DNA of 64,000 nucleotides from Chitinivibrionales bacterium (GTDB lineage: Bacteria; Fibrobacterota; Chitinivibrionia; Chitinivibrionales; FEN-1185): the NCBI GenBank assembly GCA_035516255.1, contig DATJAL010000035.1:33665-97664 (forward strand), in the 5' to 3' direction. Positions 34,040 through 42,605 of this stretch are shown in pieces; the stretch's first letter is position 1; every line of letters starts with the position of its first letter. The position numbers were made by a program, and so were the translations under genes. Below the pieces are notes generated by a model. That model was not told the DNA's origin and did no database searches. It was given only the letters and a program-made list of their open reading frames with translations.

Positions 34040-35032
34040 ATGCCCTCCCCAAGATTCATACGCTCTCTCGTTGCGACATTCCTTTGCACGGCCATACCGT
34101 TGAATGCCGGCGGCCAGCCCGTTCCCCAAAAATCCCAGGCGCGGAATCTCTTTATCATCGTGATGAACGGCGTGCGCTACAGCGATGCGTTCGGCGACAA
34201 GAACCACCTCTATATCGATAATATTTGGAACAAGCTCAGACCATTGGGGACCATCTGCACCAAGTTCGAGAACCGCGAACTCACCCTGCCCATCCCGGCG
34301 CAGATGAGCCTGCTTACCGGCGTGTGGCATGTCTTTAAAAATCCGTTCAGCGAAACCATTCGTCCCGCCTTCCCCACCCTGTTTGAATATTGGAACGGTG
34401 CCAAGAAGGAGCCGACAAAATCCTGCTATTTCGCCTCATGCAGGCCTCAATTTGAAATTCTGGCCTTCAGCGATCATGCCGAGTTTGGGGCAAGCTATGC
34501 GCCCTTATTTGAGTCCAGCAAGAAGGAGGATGAACACGAAAACGCGATTTATGAAAAAGCCTTACCCCATATCATGGAAAAACACCCTTCCTTCGTGTAT
34601 CTCAGCCTTAACGCCGGTGGCGGCACGGAGACACCGGAAAAAGAACTTGCTGCTGAATGCCCATTGAAAGGTCAGAAGGATGCCTGCGGCGGGGCATCGG
34701 GGCTGAATACCTACTACGAATCGATAATCCTCATGGATCAGATTACTTATGACCTCTGGGACCGGATTCAGAAAGTGGATGTCTATAAGGACAAAACGGT
34801 TTTTCTGGTGTTGAGCGCCCATGGAAGGCACACCGACGATTACCATGGTTATGGCGACAAGTGCCGGGGCTGCACCCAGCTTTTTCTCTTGGCAATCGGG
34901 CCCGGGATCAAGAAGAATTTCGTTTCCAATAAAGAAAGAACCCTCATCGATGTCTGTAAAACAGCGGGAGCGCTCTGCAATATACCCACCCCGTATGCAA
35001 AAGGCGATGTTATGAAGGAACTGTTCGAATAA
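34040..35032 (+). CDS. exported alkaline-phosphatase-superfamily protein, paralogue of 25387
   Basis: A 330-residue exported protein and last gene of the run. RNLFIIVMNGVRYSDAFGD and LSAHGRHTDDYHGYGDKC, then LFLLAIGPGIKKNF, are superfamily strands; the His-rich HGRHTDD metal site is better kept than in the paralogue. At the nucleophile position it reads TLPIPAQMSLLTG, with a Thr that could still function. Shared landmarks with 25387 (PTLFEYW, KSCYFAS, YKDKTVFL) show that the two arose by duplication. It may act as a phosphohydrolase or sulfatase, or in ligand binding. Confidence 0.75.
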   Translation: MPSPRFIRSLVATFLCTAIPLNAGGQPVPQKSQARNLFIIVMNGVRYSDAFGDKNHLYIDNIWNKLRPLGTICTKFENRELTLPIPAQMSLLTGVWHVFKNPFSETIRPAFPTLFEYWNGAKKEPTKSCYFASCRPQFEILAFSDHAEFGASYAPLFESSKKEDEHENAIYEKALPHIMEKHPSFVYLSLNAGGGTETPEKELAAECPLKGQKDACGGASGLNTYYESIILMDQITYDLWDRIQKVDVYKDKTVFLVLSAHGRHTDDYHGYGDKCRGCTQLFLLAIGPGIKKNFVSNKERTLIDVCKTAGALCNIPTPYAKGDVMKELFE

Positions 35033-35375
35033 AATATATGAAGCGAATTCAATTTTCCTCGCTTCACTTCTGATCTGCACTTAAGAATGTATCCCGCATC
35101 TTTTTTCTAATCCGTCTTAATACTTATAAACAAACAAAAGCCGGGCATATCGCGGCTTCGCAGCGTGTCCATCGCCGCTATTTGCTTCCCCGCCTCAGCG
35201 TCGGTCGCCCCGGTGTCGCCAAACCGGCAGCATGTGCAGTTTGAGGTCGTTTATAGCCTGTTTGATGATTGCATCATCCAGGCATCGGTTGTTATTCTCT
35301 TTCGTAAATCCAAAAAGCGGAATCGTGCGGATAGGGTGCGGCGGCCGGCCGAACCCATGGGAACAAGGCCGGTCG
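35033..35375. other. intergenic region after the operon
   Basis: About 340 bases between convergent genes. No supported coding frame. I saw no clear plus-strand terminator apart from the shared GC hairpin at 35384-35415, whose T-run faces the minus strand. Confidence 0.35.
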
Positions 35376-35415
35376 AAAAAAAAGTTCCCCCTCGACCGGG
35401 AAGTCGAGGGGGAAC
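35376..35415 (-). terminator. intrinsic terminator of the secreted FN3-type protein gene
   Basis: GTTCCCCCTCGAC, a 6-base loop and GTCGAGGGGGAAC form a perfect 13-bp stem (35384-35415). On the minus strand it is followed directly by eight Ts (35383-35376). It lies 29 bases downstream of the stop at 35445. Confidence 0.92.
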
Positions 35416-35444
35416 CGCGCATATCGCCTGTCAATCTACTCGCG

Positions 35445-36863
35445 TTATTTTTCTATCCTCAAGCTCGAGAACAGGTATTGCTCTTCCAGGTTGGCGGCGG
35501 TTTGAAATTTCATTCGGTAGGCGTACAGGCCGTTTGGAAGATTGATGTTGTCCCACCGTACTTTGTTCCAGCCTCCACTCAGCGAGCTCGATGGGCTTTC
35601 AAGGGTCGCCACCAGTTTTCCAGAAAGCGTAAGGATATTTATGGTCACGCTCTTGGCCGGCTGGTAGAGAAAATAACTGAACATGGTCCAATGGGCAGCC
35701 GGATTGGGCTCATTTAAAATACGCTTGCTGTCGGCTATCCTATCTTCGGTTGCCGGTATTTTGAAAGTGAGGTCCGAGGAGTACGTGGCTTCCCCAGAGT
35801 TTGACCCGTATGACACGGCCCTGGCATGATACATAGCGCCTTTCTGGAGCCCGAATAATTGAATATCGTGGTTATAAACCATCTCGGTATTCAATCCGCT
35901 AAACATTCCATAATCAGTGGTCAAACCATACTGGATAGAAGATGTTGCCGGTATGTTCGTTTTCCAAGTGATCGTCACCTCTTGTGCCGTTACTTTAGCC
36001 GCAGTGTTCGACAAGACGGCATTTTCCCCGGCCTGGTTCAGTACGCCGGTCGACACTCCCATAAAATTCTGAGCGGTCTGGTTCGCGCTCAAAGCCGTAA
36101 AGGTCTTGCTCGGAGGGGTAAAGGTTATGCCGGCTTTGGTGGGCGTAACGGTATAGGTGCCCAATCCCAAACCGGAAAAAGTGTATGTCCCGTCGGTTTT
36201 GGTAGTATCGATCTTTGAAGCACCGCCTGACAAAGTAACAATGACGCCGGTAATTCCCGTGGCTGTTTTTGCCAATGCTCTTTTTCCGCTGGCGGTTGTG
36301 CCAATAATGCCGGATATGGTATAGGTATTCCCTTGTGCCAATGTGGTGGCGGTCCAATCGCTGGTGCCGCCGCTTTGCTGAACAGTCTTGCAATGGTCGG
36401 GAGCGCCGCCTCTAATGCAGTTGCTCAGGCAGCAGCCCTTTACTCCAAAATGATAGAGGGTGCCGGGGGTAAGGTTCGGCACGGTGACGGTATGCTGGTT
36501 ATACATGACAGTGGGCTGGGTGGTCGGGTAGATACTGGACTTCGCCGAAGTCGTACCATAGGGAACCTGATATGTACCGCCGGCACCATCAGTCGTGCCG
36601 TTGACACTTCCGCTCGTCCACGATACGTCGACAGAGGTGGCCGTGATATTCGAAATCGTGACGCCCGAAATCCACGGTTGGAAACAGTCACACGCGTGAT
36701 CGCCGTTCGCGTTGTGGAGCATGATACTATGCTCTTTTGCCTCATCAGCCAAAACTATTTTGGACGATGAGGTTTTGTTAAGAAAAAGAAACACTGCAAC
36801 GCCCAGTAAAAGCACCGCGAGCAGCCCATAGCCGCTCCACCTTAAAATACGCGACTTTTTCAT
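35445..36863 (-). CDS. exported fibronectin-III-type protein with sorting domain, ModE-box gene
   Basis: A 472-residue protein. The ATG at 36863 follows a GGGGG-type ribosome site and starts a basic N terminus plus a membrane/signal helix (GYGLLAVLLLGVAVFLFL). It has two FN3-like domains (ITATSVDVSWTSGSVNG and VTAQEVTITWKTNIPATSS, the latter resembling purple-acid-phosphatase N domains) around a carboxypeptidase-regulatory-like repeat (YTFSGLGLGTYTVTPTKAG). Cys clusters occur near the N terminus (CDCF) and at CCLSNC. The C terminus is a sorting domain (VTINILTLSGKLVATLE). A perfect ModE palindrome lies upstream of its promoter, implying regulation by Mo/W. Confidence 0.78.
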   Translation of the reverse strand: MKKSRILRWSGYGLLAVLLLGVAVFLFLNKTSSSKIVLADEAKEHSIMLHNANGDHACDCFQPWISGVTISNITATSVDVSWTSGSVNGTTDGAGGTYQVPYGTTSAKSSIYPTTQPTVMYNQHTVTVPNLTPGTLYHFGVKGCCLSNCIRGGAPDHCKTVQQSGGTSDWTATTLAQGNTYTISGIIGTTASGKRALAKTATGITGVIVTLSGGASKIDTTKTDGTYTFSGLGLGTYTVTPTKAGITFTPPSKTFTALSANQTAQNFMGVSTGVLNQAGENAVLSNTAAKVTAQEVTITWKTNIPATSSIQYGLTTDYGMFSGLNTEMVYNHDIQLFGLQKGAMYHARAVSYGSNSGEATYSSDLTFKIPATEDRIADSKRILNEPNPAAHWTMFSYFLYQPAKSVTINILTLSGKLVATLESPSSSLSGGWNKVRWDNINLPNGLYAYRMKFQTAANLEEQYLFSSLRIEK

Positions 36864-36959
36864 TGGACCCCCTTCTTGAGTCATTTAATGGTTTAAATTT
36901 TGATGGAGAAAAATATATTTGAAACCAGTCTTGCCTGATCCAGGATTCACACAACAAAC

Positions 36960-36989
36960 AATATATAACTAAAAGATAGAAAATGTCAA
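36960..36989 (-). promoter_or_regulatory. sigma70-type promoter for the gene at 35445-36863
   Basis: On the minus strand TTGACA (36989-36984) is followed after 16 bases by TATATA, or after 18 by TATATT, about 100 bases upstream of the start codon. The ModE palindrome begins 15 bases upstream of the -35. Confidence 0.6.
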
Positions 36990-37004
36990 AGTTTTTAATA
37001 TTTC

Positions 37005-37028
37005 CGTTATATAAAATATTATATAACG
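37005..37028. promoter_or_regulatory. ModE-type operator, perfect palindrome
   Basis: CGTTATATA, a 6-base centre (AAATAT) and TATATAACG: a perfect 9-bp inverted repeat matching the known ModE consensus half-site CGTTATAT. Its position upstream of a minus-strand -35 fits activation of the gene at 35445-36863. It is also 221 bases upstream of the plus-strand gene at 37249. Confidence 0.75.
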
Positions 37029-37248
37029 CATGACATGACAATGTGTTACGTGTTGGAGTCAATCGGAATTTCGCTCAAACCTGGCATGAAAAGAAAACTC
37101 CGATTCCGTTTATAAACAGGAGATTTTAAACTTCAAAATTGTTCTACAGATAAAAATAGCCGCACCGTTTTTAAATTATGGAGTCTTTGGCAGGTTGTAT
37201 TTTGGAATCATAATCAGCATCATTACATCAATATTGCCTGGAGATTTC

Positions 37249-37992
37249 ATGAATAAATTGTTGTTGTCGGCTTGGATTTTTTTGGTTTTGTTTTCGTCTT
37301 GTACGCGAAATACAGTAACCGACGCGGATGGAAACATTTACCATACGGTTAAAATCGGCAAGCAAGTCTGGATGGTTGAAAATTTCAGGGCTACCAAATG
37401 GAACGACGGCACGCCCATTCCACACGTTTCAGACAGCGTCGCCTGGCATTCCCTTACGACACCCGGTTATTGCTATTATGGGAATACGAACAATGCCGAC
37501 ACCATAAAGCGGTTCGGGGCGCTTTACAATTGGTATTGCGTCGATTCGAAAAAATTTGCTCCGCCGGGGTGGCATGTCCCCACGGATGATGATTGGGACA
37601 CCTTGCAGAATTACCTGATCAGGCATGGATACAACTGGGACGGCGAGAGAAGGGATAATAGAGTAGCAAAATCCTTGGCTGCACAGAGCGGTTGGAAACC
37701 GTTCGGCATCGAAGGCATGCCCGGAAACAATATGAAGGACAATAACAGAAGCGGTTTTTCGGGCTTTGCCGCCGGCTATCGCCACGATTCACGTGACACC
37801 GCAAATTGGCATCGTATTTCTGTTTTTTGGGCGGCTGGCCATAAGGCTGCGTGGTGGAGCGCCACCGAGGTCACCGAGTCAATCGCATGTGTCTATGGGC
37901 TGGGCTTCTGCGCCGACTACCTGATAAAATATGGACATGACTGGCTCAAAACCTGCGGCTACCCGGTCAGATTGGTGAGAGACAGGAAATAA
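37249..37992 (+). CDS. FISUMP-domain lipoprotein
   Basis: A 247-residue protein. The ATG at 37249 has a GGAG site and starts a lipoprotein-type signal (SAWIFLVLFSSC). The body is the Fibrobacter succinogenes major paralogous domain: DADGNIYHTVKIGKQVWM, ENFRATKWNDGTPIP, GALYNWYCVD, FAPPGWHVPTDDDWDTL, GFSGFAAGYR and WWSAT. The family is abundant in Fibrobacter and Bacteroidetes; its function is unknown, possibly cell-surface binding. It is the strongest lineage marker in the window. Confidence 0.88.
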   Translation: MNKLLLSAWIFLVLFSSCTRNTVTDADGNIYHTVKIGKQVWMVENFRATKWNDGTPIPHVSDSVAWHSLTTPGYCYYGNTNNADTIKRFGALYNWYCVDSKKFAPPGWHVPTDDDWDTLQNYLIRHGYNWDGERRDNRVAKSLAAQSGWKPFGIEGMPGNNMKDNNRSGFSGFAAGYRHDSRDTANWHRISVFWAAGHKAAWWSATEVTESIACVYGLGFCADYLIKYGHDWLKTCGYPVRLVRDRK

Positions 37993-38003
37993 TATTACTT
38001 CAT

Positions 38004-38621
38004 ATGATTACTACCTTGGCTGAAGGCTTTCTTCTCGGCCTTGCCACCGGAACCACCTGCTTGGCCACGTGCGGACCGGTTTATGCACCCTACCTGATGC
38101 AATACGACCGGACCTTGGCGAAAAGTCTGCTCGTAATTCTTGAACTTTCGGCCGGCAGGTTTTTTTCTTACATTGTTGTGGGCGCGTCCGCCGGACTTTT
38201 GGGCAGGCAGATTCACTTTGAGGGAAAAGGACTCATCACGGCGGCTGGTTACTTCCTGTTCTCCGTTTTTCTGCTGGCCACCGCATTCCGAACGTACCGG
38301 CGCGACCAAAATTGCTCCATGGGCCGCTGGGCGGGAATCATCGACCGGCCGCTGGTCCTGGGAATACTTACCGGCATCAATATCTGCCCTCCCTTTCTCT
38401 TGGCGTTGACAAAAGCGTTCGGCGGGTCCGGACCGGCCGCAGGCGCAACGCTTTTTGCGGCATTCTTCACCGGCACATCACTTTTTCTGCTGCCGATAGC
38501 CGCGTTCGGGCTGCTCGGCGAGCGAAGAATTTTTCGCTCGATTGCACGCTGGGGAGCGGTTGCCGTAAGTGCATGGTTTCTGATTCTTGCGGGCCTGCTG
38601 GCGTATGACTACTTCAGGTAG
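38004..38621 (+). CDS. DsbD/UreH-like transmembrane transporter family protein
   Basis: A 205-residue protein with about six hydrophobic helices. It carries the family signature GLATGTTCLATCGPVYAPYL (two Cys in the first helix region) and a second one, GILTGINICPPFLLAL. It resembles the DsbD_2/SafE-type (cytochrome-c biogenesis or urease-accessory UreH-like) proteins that move electrons or metal ions across the inner membrane. The paired Cys residues support a thiol-redox role. It follows the FISUMP lipoprotein after 11 bases and may be cotranscribed. Confidence 0.7.
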   Translation: MITTLAEGFLLGLATGTTCLATCGPVYAPYLMQYDRTLAKSLLVILELSAGRFFSYIVVGASAGLLGRQIHFEGKGLITAAGYFLFSVFLLATAFRTYRRDQNCSMGRWAGIIDRPLVLGILTGINICPPFLLALTKAFGGSGPAAGATLFAAFFTGTSLFLLPIAAFGLLGERRIFRSIARWGAVAVSAWFLILAGLLAYDYFR

Positions 38622-38695
38622 GATTTTAATGCCTTGAGGCATCCACGCATGGAAGCCCCCCTGCGGATCCTCTTCGTCTTTCTCGGATCCTCGGC

Positions 38696-40069
38696 TTAAC
38701 GACCGGAGGTTCCCGAGGAATCTTGAGTGAAGTATTTGGTGAGCCGATGATCCCGGCGAAGAGCTTGCGCGGATGCAGCGTCCCCGGCGGACCGAAAGTA
38801 ACTCTCGGCAGCCGCAACGGATCGGGTAAGATCTGCAAAGCCGGCCATCTCGCTGACGGGATTGGCGAGTAAGGCGACCGCGTGCAGGTAATACTGCCGG
38901 GCCCTGGCAGTATCGCCAAGCCGCTCGTACCCGTACCCGATCAACAGATCCATGCTGTAGTTGGCCTCCAGCTTGCTGATCCGGCTGTAGTGCTTGATTG
39001 CCTCGACAGTGTGTCCGTTCTGGTCCAGGCCTTGAGCCAGGGTGAACTCTGCATCAGTGTTTACCACGCCCGGGGCCGCCGCGATGAAACGCTCCGCCTC
39101 GTCCAGGCGGCCCGCCGAGGCCAGCTGGCCGCCAAGCTCTGCCAGAATTCGGCAGCAGCCCGAGTCCAAGCGCACCGCCTTTTTGCCTTCGGCCAGTGCG
39201 CCGGGTACGTCCCCTGCCCTGAAAAGGGCATCGCTCATGTAAACATGGAGCCAGGGATTAGCCGGCTGCGCGAGCACCAGCGGCCTCACCCGCTTGACAA
39301 TCTCGGACGGCGGGAGACTGCGGCGCCAATCCTCTACCTTGACAAGCGTGAGCCACGGCGCCTGCGGCCGGGACAGGTCCTTCCCTTCAAGCGCCTCTTT
39401 CATGGCGTACCCTATCCAGCGTATATTTATCGGGAGATATCCCCCGTCGCAAGAATAGGCCACGCTCAAATGTTTCACGTCCCAGGGCAGTGCCCGGATG
39501 ATTGCCGCGATCCTGCGCACGGCTTCGACCAAGTTGATGCAACGGTAATTGGCGAAATGGTCCACGACGTCAGCGTCCACGGTGAGCAGCACAGGCCCTT
39601 GAAGCTTGAGCGCGGAAAGTGAGTCTATGAGCCAGGTCCGAAAGGGAAGATGCGTAAATACTCTGCTCAGGTTCCCAGGCAGGGGCGCCGCCCACACCTC
39701 TTCACGGGCGATGCCGAGGTTATAGGCTGCGGTGATGAAATCGGCTATGTTGTACAAACCTGAGTCTGAGACGCCGTTTGCGCGACTGATTGCGGCCAGA
39801 TCACCGGCCGCAAAGCGGAGCTTGAGTTTGTCGATCTGCTCCGGTGTGATCGGAGTACAATCGTCATGGGCATCAACGTTCACCACGATGGCGCCTTTAA
39901 CGCCGGTTTTAATCCAGGGCACGAGAACATCGCTGTGGTTCTCCACGAGGATCACCTGCTGCGGCAGTTTGGCTTCGGCCGGGCGGGATAAGAAGCCCAT
40001 GAGGGCAGCGACGGCGAGGATAAAACGGGATATCTCAACAGAGATCCGCATGGATGAAGAACAACGCAT
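38696..40069 (-). CDS. exported UPF0489-type protein with TPR-like C-terminal half
   Basis: A 457-residue protein with an N-terminal signal peptide (FILAVAALMGFLSRPAEA) and a GAGGAG ribosome site. Residues 35-260 match UPF0489: VILVENHSDVLVPWIKTG, IVVNVDAHDDC and LLTVDADVVDHF. These Asp/His motifs recall the arginase/deacetylase metal site (DAHxD and DxDxxD). The rest is a TPR-like helical array (NPWLHVYMSDALFRAGDVPGA, AEFTLAQGLDQNGHTVEAIKHY, YSMDLLIGYGYERLGDTARA). It may be a metal-dependent hydrolase in the periplasm; its substrate is unknown. Confidence 0.8.
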   Translation of the reverse strand: MRCSSSMRISVEISRFILAVAALMGFLSRPAEAKLPQQVILVENHSDVLVPWIKTGVKGAIVVNVDAHDDCTPITPEQIDKLKLRFAAGDLAAISRANGVSDSGLYNIADFITAAYNLGIAREEVWAAPLPGNLSRVFTHLPFRTWLIDSLSALKLQGPVLLTVDADVVDHFANYRCINLVEAVRRIAAIIRALPWDVKHLSVAYSCDGGYLPINIRWIGYAMKEALEGKDLSRPQAPWLTLVKVEDWRRSLPPSEIVKRVRPLVLAQPANPWLHVYMSDALFRAGDVPGALAEGKKAVRLDSGCCRILAELGGQLASAGRLDEAERFIAAAPGVVNTDAEFTLAQGLDQNGHTVEAIKHYSRISKLEANYSMDLLIGYGYERLGDTARARQYYLHAVALLANPVSEMAGFADLTRSVAAAESYFRSAGDAASAQALRRDHRLTKYFTQDSSGTSGR

Positions 40070-40164
40070 AATTTCTCCTCGATTAAAATGTATTCATGGA
40101 TTAAATTAATATACGTCCATAATCGTAGTGGAATTGCATTTTAATTTTCAGAAAAGGGCATAGC

Positions 40165-41112
40165 ATGGCAAAAAAAAACATCATTTACCCAATTTTCGCG
40201 TTCCTCTTCATGTTCGTGCAAAATGCATGCTGCGATGCAAAACAGTTGCAGGACCAGCTGTGGATACTGGAAACCTACGAACACGGTGACGCCGCCACGA
40301 TTGTCGACAATGTCAAGAAGGACCTGCTTTCGAAAGACCCTCTGGTGCAGGATGCCGGCTGCATCATCCTGCTGAAGGCGTTTGAAGGGCTCAAGAAGGG
40401 TGACGAAAAGGCTGAATTCATATTCAGCAAGCTATCCGGAGACCTAAAAGCAGTCGGCAGCGCCGCGGACATCATCGATTCGAGGCTGCTGGGATGGTAC
40501 AACCCTGAAGGCTCGGAAGAGGACGATGACGACATGAGAATATACACTCCCCTCTTCAATGTCCTGGGAAAAGCTGACAGCAAGACGGCGCAGGGGACGC
40601 TGGCACGGTCTTTTCTCTACCTTCGCGGCCATCCGGATATTCTGAAAATGATACCGATGAGCGAAGAACTGGCTGCAGCCTCTTTAAAACGACTGCAGAT
40701 GATAAAAGAAAAATTCTGCTGCGTTTATCCGGGAAGAGAATTTGTCATTGAAATGCTCGAGAAGGATTCGCGCTACGGCCTTTTGGACCTGTACGAAAGT
40801 TATCTGCTGGCAAACAACAAACCCGGCGAGAAAATGAAAAAGGAGATGAAGGAATTCGTCCTTGACTGCATGGGCTACGGGGATTCAAAAAACGGCTACG
40901 TCATCAGGATCAAGGCGGTAAAACTTGCGGGAATGCTGGTGAAAAGCGGTGAAAATGATTTGATGGGAAAAATCCAGGAAGTATCAAAAAACGATCCATT
41001 TTATACGCACGCCTATATCGGCAAGGCTGGGTTCAGCGTAAAGGAATTGAACTATCCGGTTCGGGAAGCCTGCGCGAAGATCCTCCAGAACGAAAGAGCC
41101 GGCGGAAGTTGA
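40165..41112 (+). CDS. exported helical-repeat protein of unknown function
   Basis: A 315-residue protein with an AAAGGG ribosome site and a signal peptide ending at MFVQNACCDA, where the Cys pair could be lipidated. The mature chain is helical with HEAT-like repeats (DPLVQDAGCIILLKAFEGL, KAVKLAGMLVKSGENDLMGK, NYPVREACAKILQNE). It is convergent with the flavodoxin-like lipoprotein at 41134. No enzymatic motif is visible. It may be a scaffold. Confidence 0.6.
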   Translation: MAKKNIIYPIFAFLFMFVQNACCDAKQLQDQLWILETYEHGDAATIVDNVKKDLLSKDPLVQDAGCIILLKAFEGLKKGDEKAEFIFSKLSGDLKAVGSAADIIDSRLLGWYNPEGSEEDDDDMRIYTPLFNVLGKADSKTAQGTLARSFLYLRGHPDILKMIPMSEELAAASLKRLQMIKEKFCCVYPGREFVIEMLEKDSRYGLLDLYESYLLANNKPGEKMKKEMKEFVLDCMGYGDSKNGYVIRIKAVKLAGMLVKSGENDLMGKIQEVSKNDPFYTHAYIGKAGFSVKELNYPVREACAKILQNERAGGS

Positions 41113-41133
41113 CAAACGTAGCTTCCCGTGCCG

Positions 41134-41655
41134 TCATCGCTTCGCAAGCAACGACTTTACCCTGCCGATGAGATCGGCCGAAACCTTGTCCGCAACGGGC
41201 TTTTCCGATGCGCAAGCGATCGCGTCCACGCCGGAAGGTTTCTTCTTCGGCAGCCATTTTCCGCTCGCCGAGGTGGTAAGCACGATCACGTTCGCCGCGT
41301 CCTGTTTTCCCTTGAAAAATTTTCGTATGTTCCTGTCCCAGTCCCACCCCATGCAGGTATTGATGATCACGATCGCGCCATATTTTGAGGCATCCTCGTT
41401 TTTAAGAAGGGTAAGGCCGATGCATTTGACATAGACTGAATCATAGGCAAGAGCGCCTTTGATTTTCTCAACAAGCGCCTGTTTGAAATCGCTTTTGCGT
41501 GAAGCGATGAGTACTTTCTTGGCAAGGGCCGGGTCGTTTACTGAGCTTGAATCCATGTCTTTTTGCGGCCAAAGAAGCTGAGGCGGGGATGAACAAGAAG
41601 AAATCCAGCAGAAGACCACCGAAATAAAAAGTACCAGCGCCGTTCGTTTCATCAT
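41134..41655 (-). CDS. flavodoxin-fold-like lipoprotein
   Basis: A 173-residue protein with an AGGAGG site. The lipoprotein signal MKRTALVLFISVVFCWISSC has a plausible lipobox (ISSC). The mature part looks like an alpha/beta flavodoxin-like domain: KVLIASRKSDFKQALVEKI, YGAIVIINTCMGWDWDRNI and NVIVLTTSASGKW, but no classical FMN-binding T-x-T-x-x-T loop is seen. Function unknown. It is placed directly upstream of, and divergent from, modE. Confidence 0.6.
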   Translation of the reverse strand: MMKRTALVLFISVVFCWISSCSSPPQLLWPQKDMDSSSVNDPALAKKVLIASRKSDFKQALVEKIKGALAYDSVYVKCIGLTLLKNEDASKYGAIVIINTCMGWDWDRNIRKFFKGKQDAANVIVLTTSASGKWLPKKKPSGVDAIACASEKPVADKVSADLIGRVKSLLAKR

Positions 41656-41773
41656 GATTGCCTCCTACCTTGCATATTTTTATCATCACTTTAATGAATA
41701 TTGTTTTGATAACGGGATAAGGCTATTTTCTTTGTAAAGGCAGTTATGCTCCTTTAACCGATCCTGGAACTCC

Positions 41774-42577
41774 ATGGAAAACCATTCCCCCTATTCAGGC
41801 CCGTTGTGGCTCCTGTTCGGCGGCCGCCATCTGCTCGAAAAAAACGCGCTCGAACTCCTTAAAAGCATTGACCGGCTCGGATCGATCACGTCGGCGGCAA
41901 GGGAAGTCGGCATCAGCTACAAGACCGCCTGGGACCTCGTCGACCGGCTCAACAACCTTTCGTCGAAGCCGCTCGTCGCTTCAAGCACGGGAGGCAGGCA
42001 CGGCGGCGGATGCAGGCTGTCGGACTACGGCAAAAAGATACTCGATGAATATAATCACCACAAGGAGCAATTCGAGGTTTTCAAAAAAACATTGTCCGGG
42101 AAAGAAAATGATTTTGCTCTTTTCACCGATTTTACAAGGAGCCTTATCTTGAAAACCAGTGCGCGCAACCAATTCTCCGGCGTTGTTGAAAAGATCGTCC
42201 CCGGCCCGGTTTCAACCGAGGTCGTTCTGCGCATCAGCGAAACGGATGCGATCACTGCGGTGATAACGAGCGAAAGCGCTAAAATACTCGGGCTTGAAAA
42301 GGGCGGCAGAGCGATAGCGCTTGTCAAGGCGCCCTCCATAATCATCATGATCGATGACGGAAAAACCAAGACAAGCGCGATGAACCGCCTCTGCGGAAAG
42401 GTTTCCGGAATCACCAGGGGCGCGGTGAACAACGAAATAAAGATCGCGCTCGACGGAAGCAGGACCATCGTGGCCACCATCACCAAACAAAGCTCGGAAG
42501 CCATGAAGTTGTCGCCGGGCAGCAACGTGTGCGCCGTGTTCAACGCCTCGCAGGTCATTCTTGCGGTAACGGAATAA
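41774..42577 (+). CDS. modE: molybdate/tungstate-responsive regulator ModE
   Basis: A 267-residue ModE: an N-terminal winged helix (LELLKSIDRLGSITSAAREVGISYKTAWDLVDRLNN, a LysR-like ModE HTH) followed by two Mop/TOBE oxyanion-binding domains (NQFSGVVEKIVPGPVSTEVV and MNRLCGKVSGITRGAVNNEI). Length matches E. coli ModE (262 aa). The dimer binds molybdate or tungstate and CGTTATAT-type palindromes. Two such palindromes occur in this window (37005 and 46743), so it probably controls the Mo/W module and at least one secreted protein. It is followed by modD after 28 bases. Confidence 0.93.
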   Translation: MENHSPYSGPLWLLFGGRHLLEKNALELLKSIDRLGSITSAAREVGISYKTAWDLVDRLNNLSSKPLVASSTGGRHGGGCRLSDYGKKILDEYNHHKEQFEVFKKTLSGKENDFALFTDFTRSLILKTSARNQFSGVVEKIVPGPVSTEVVLRISETDAITAVITSESAKILGLEKGGRAIALVKAPSIIIMIDDGKTKTSAMNRLCGKVSGITRGAVNNEIKIALDGSRTIVATITKQSSEAMKLSPGSNVCAVFNASQVILAVTE

Positions 42578-42605
42578 GAACCGGGTTCATTGTTGAAGGG
42601 ACGAC

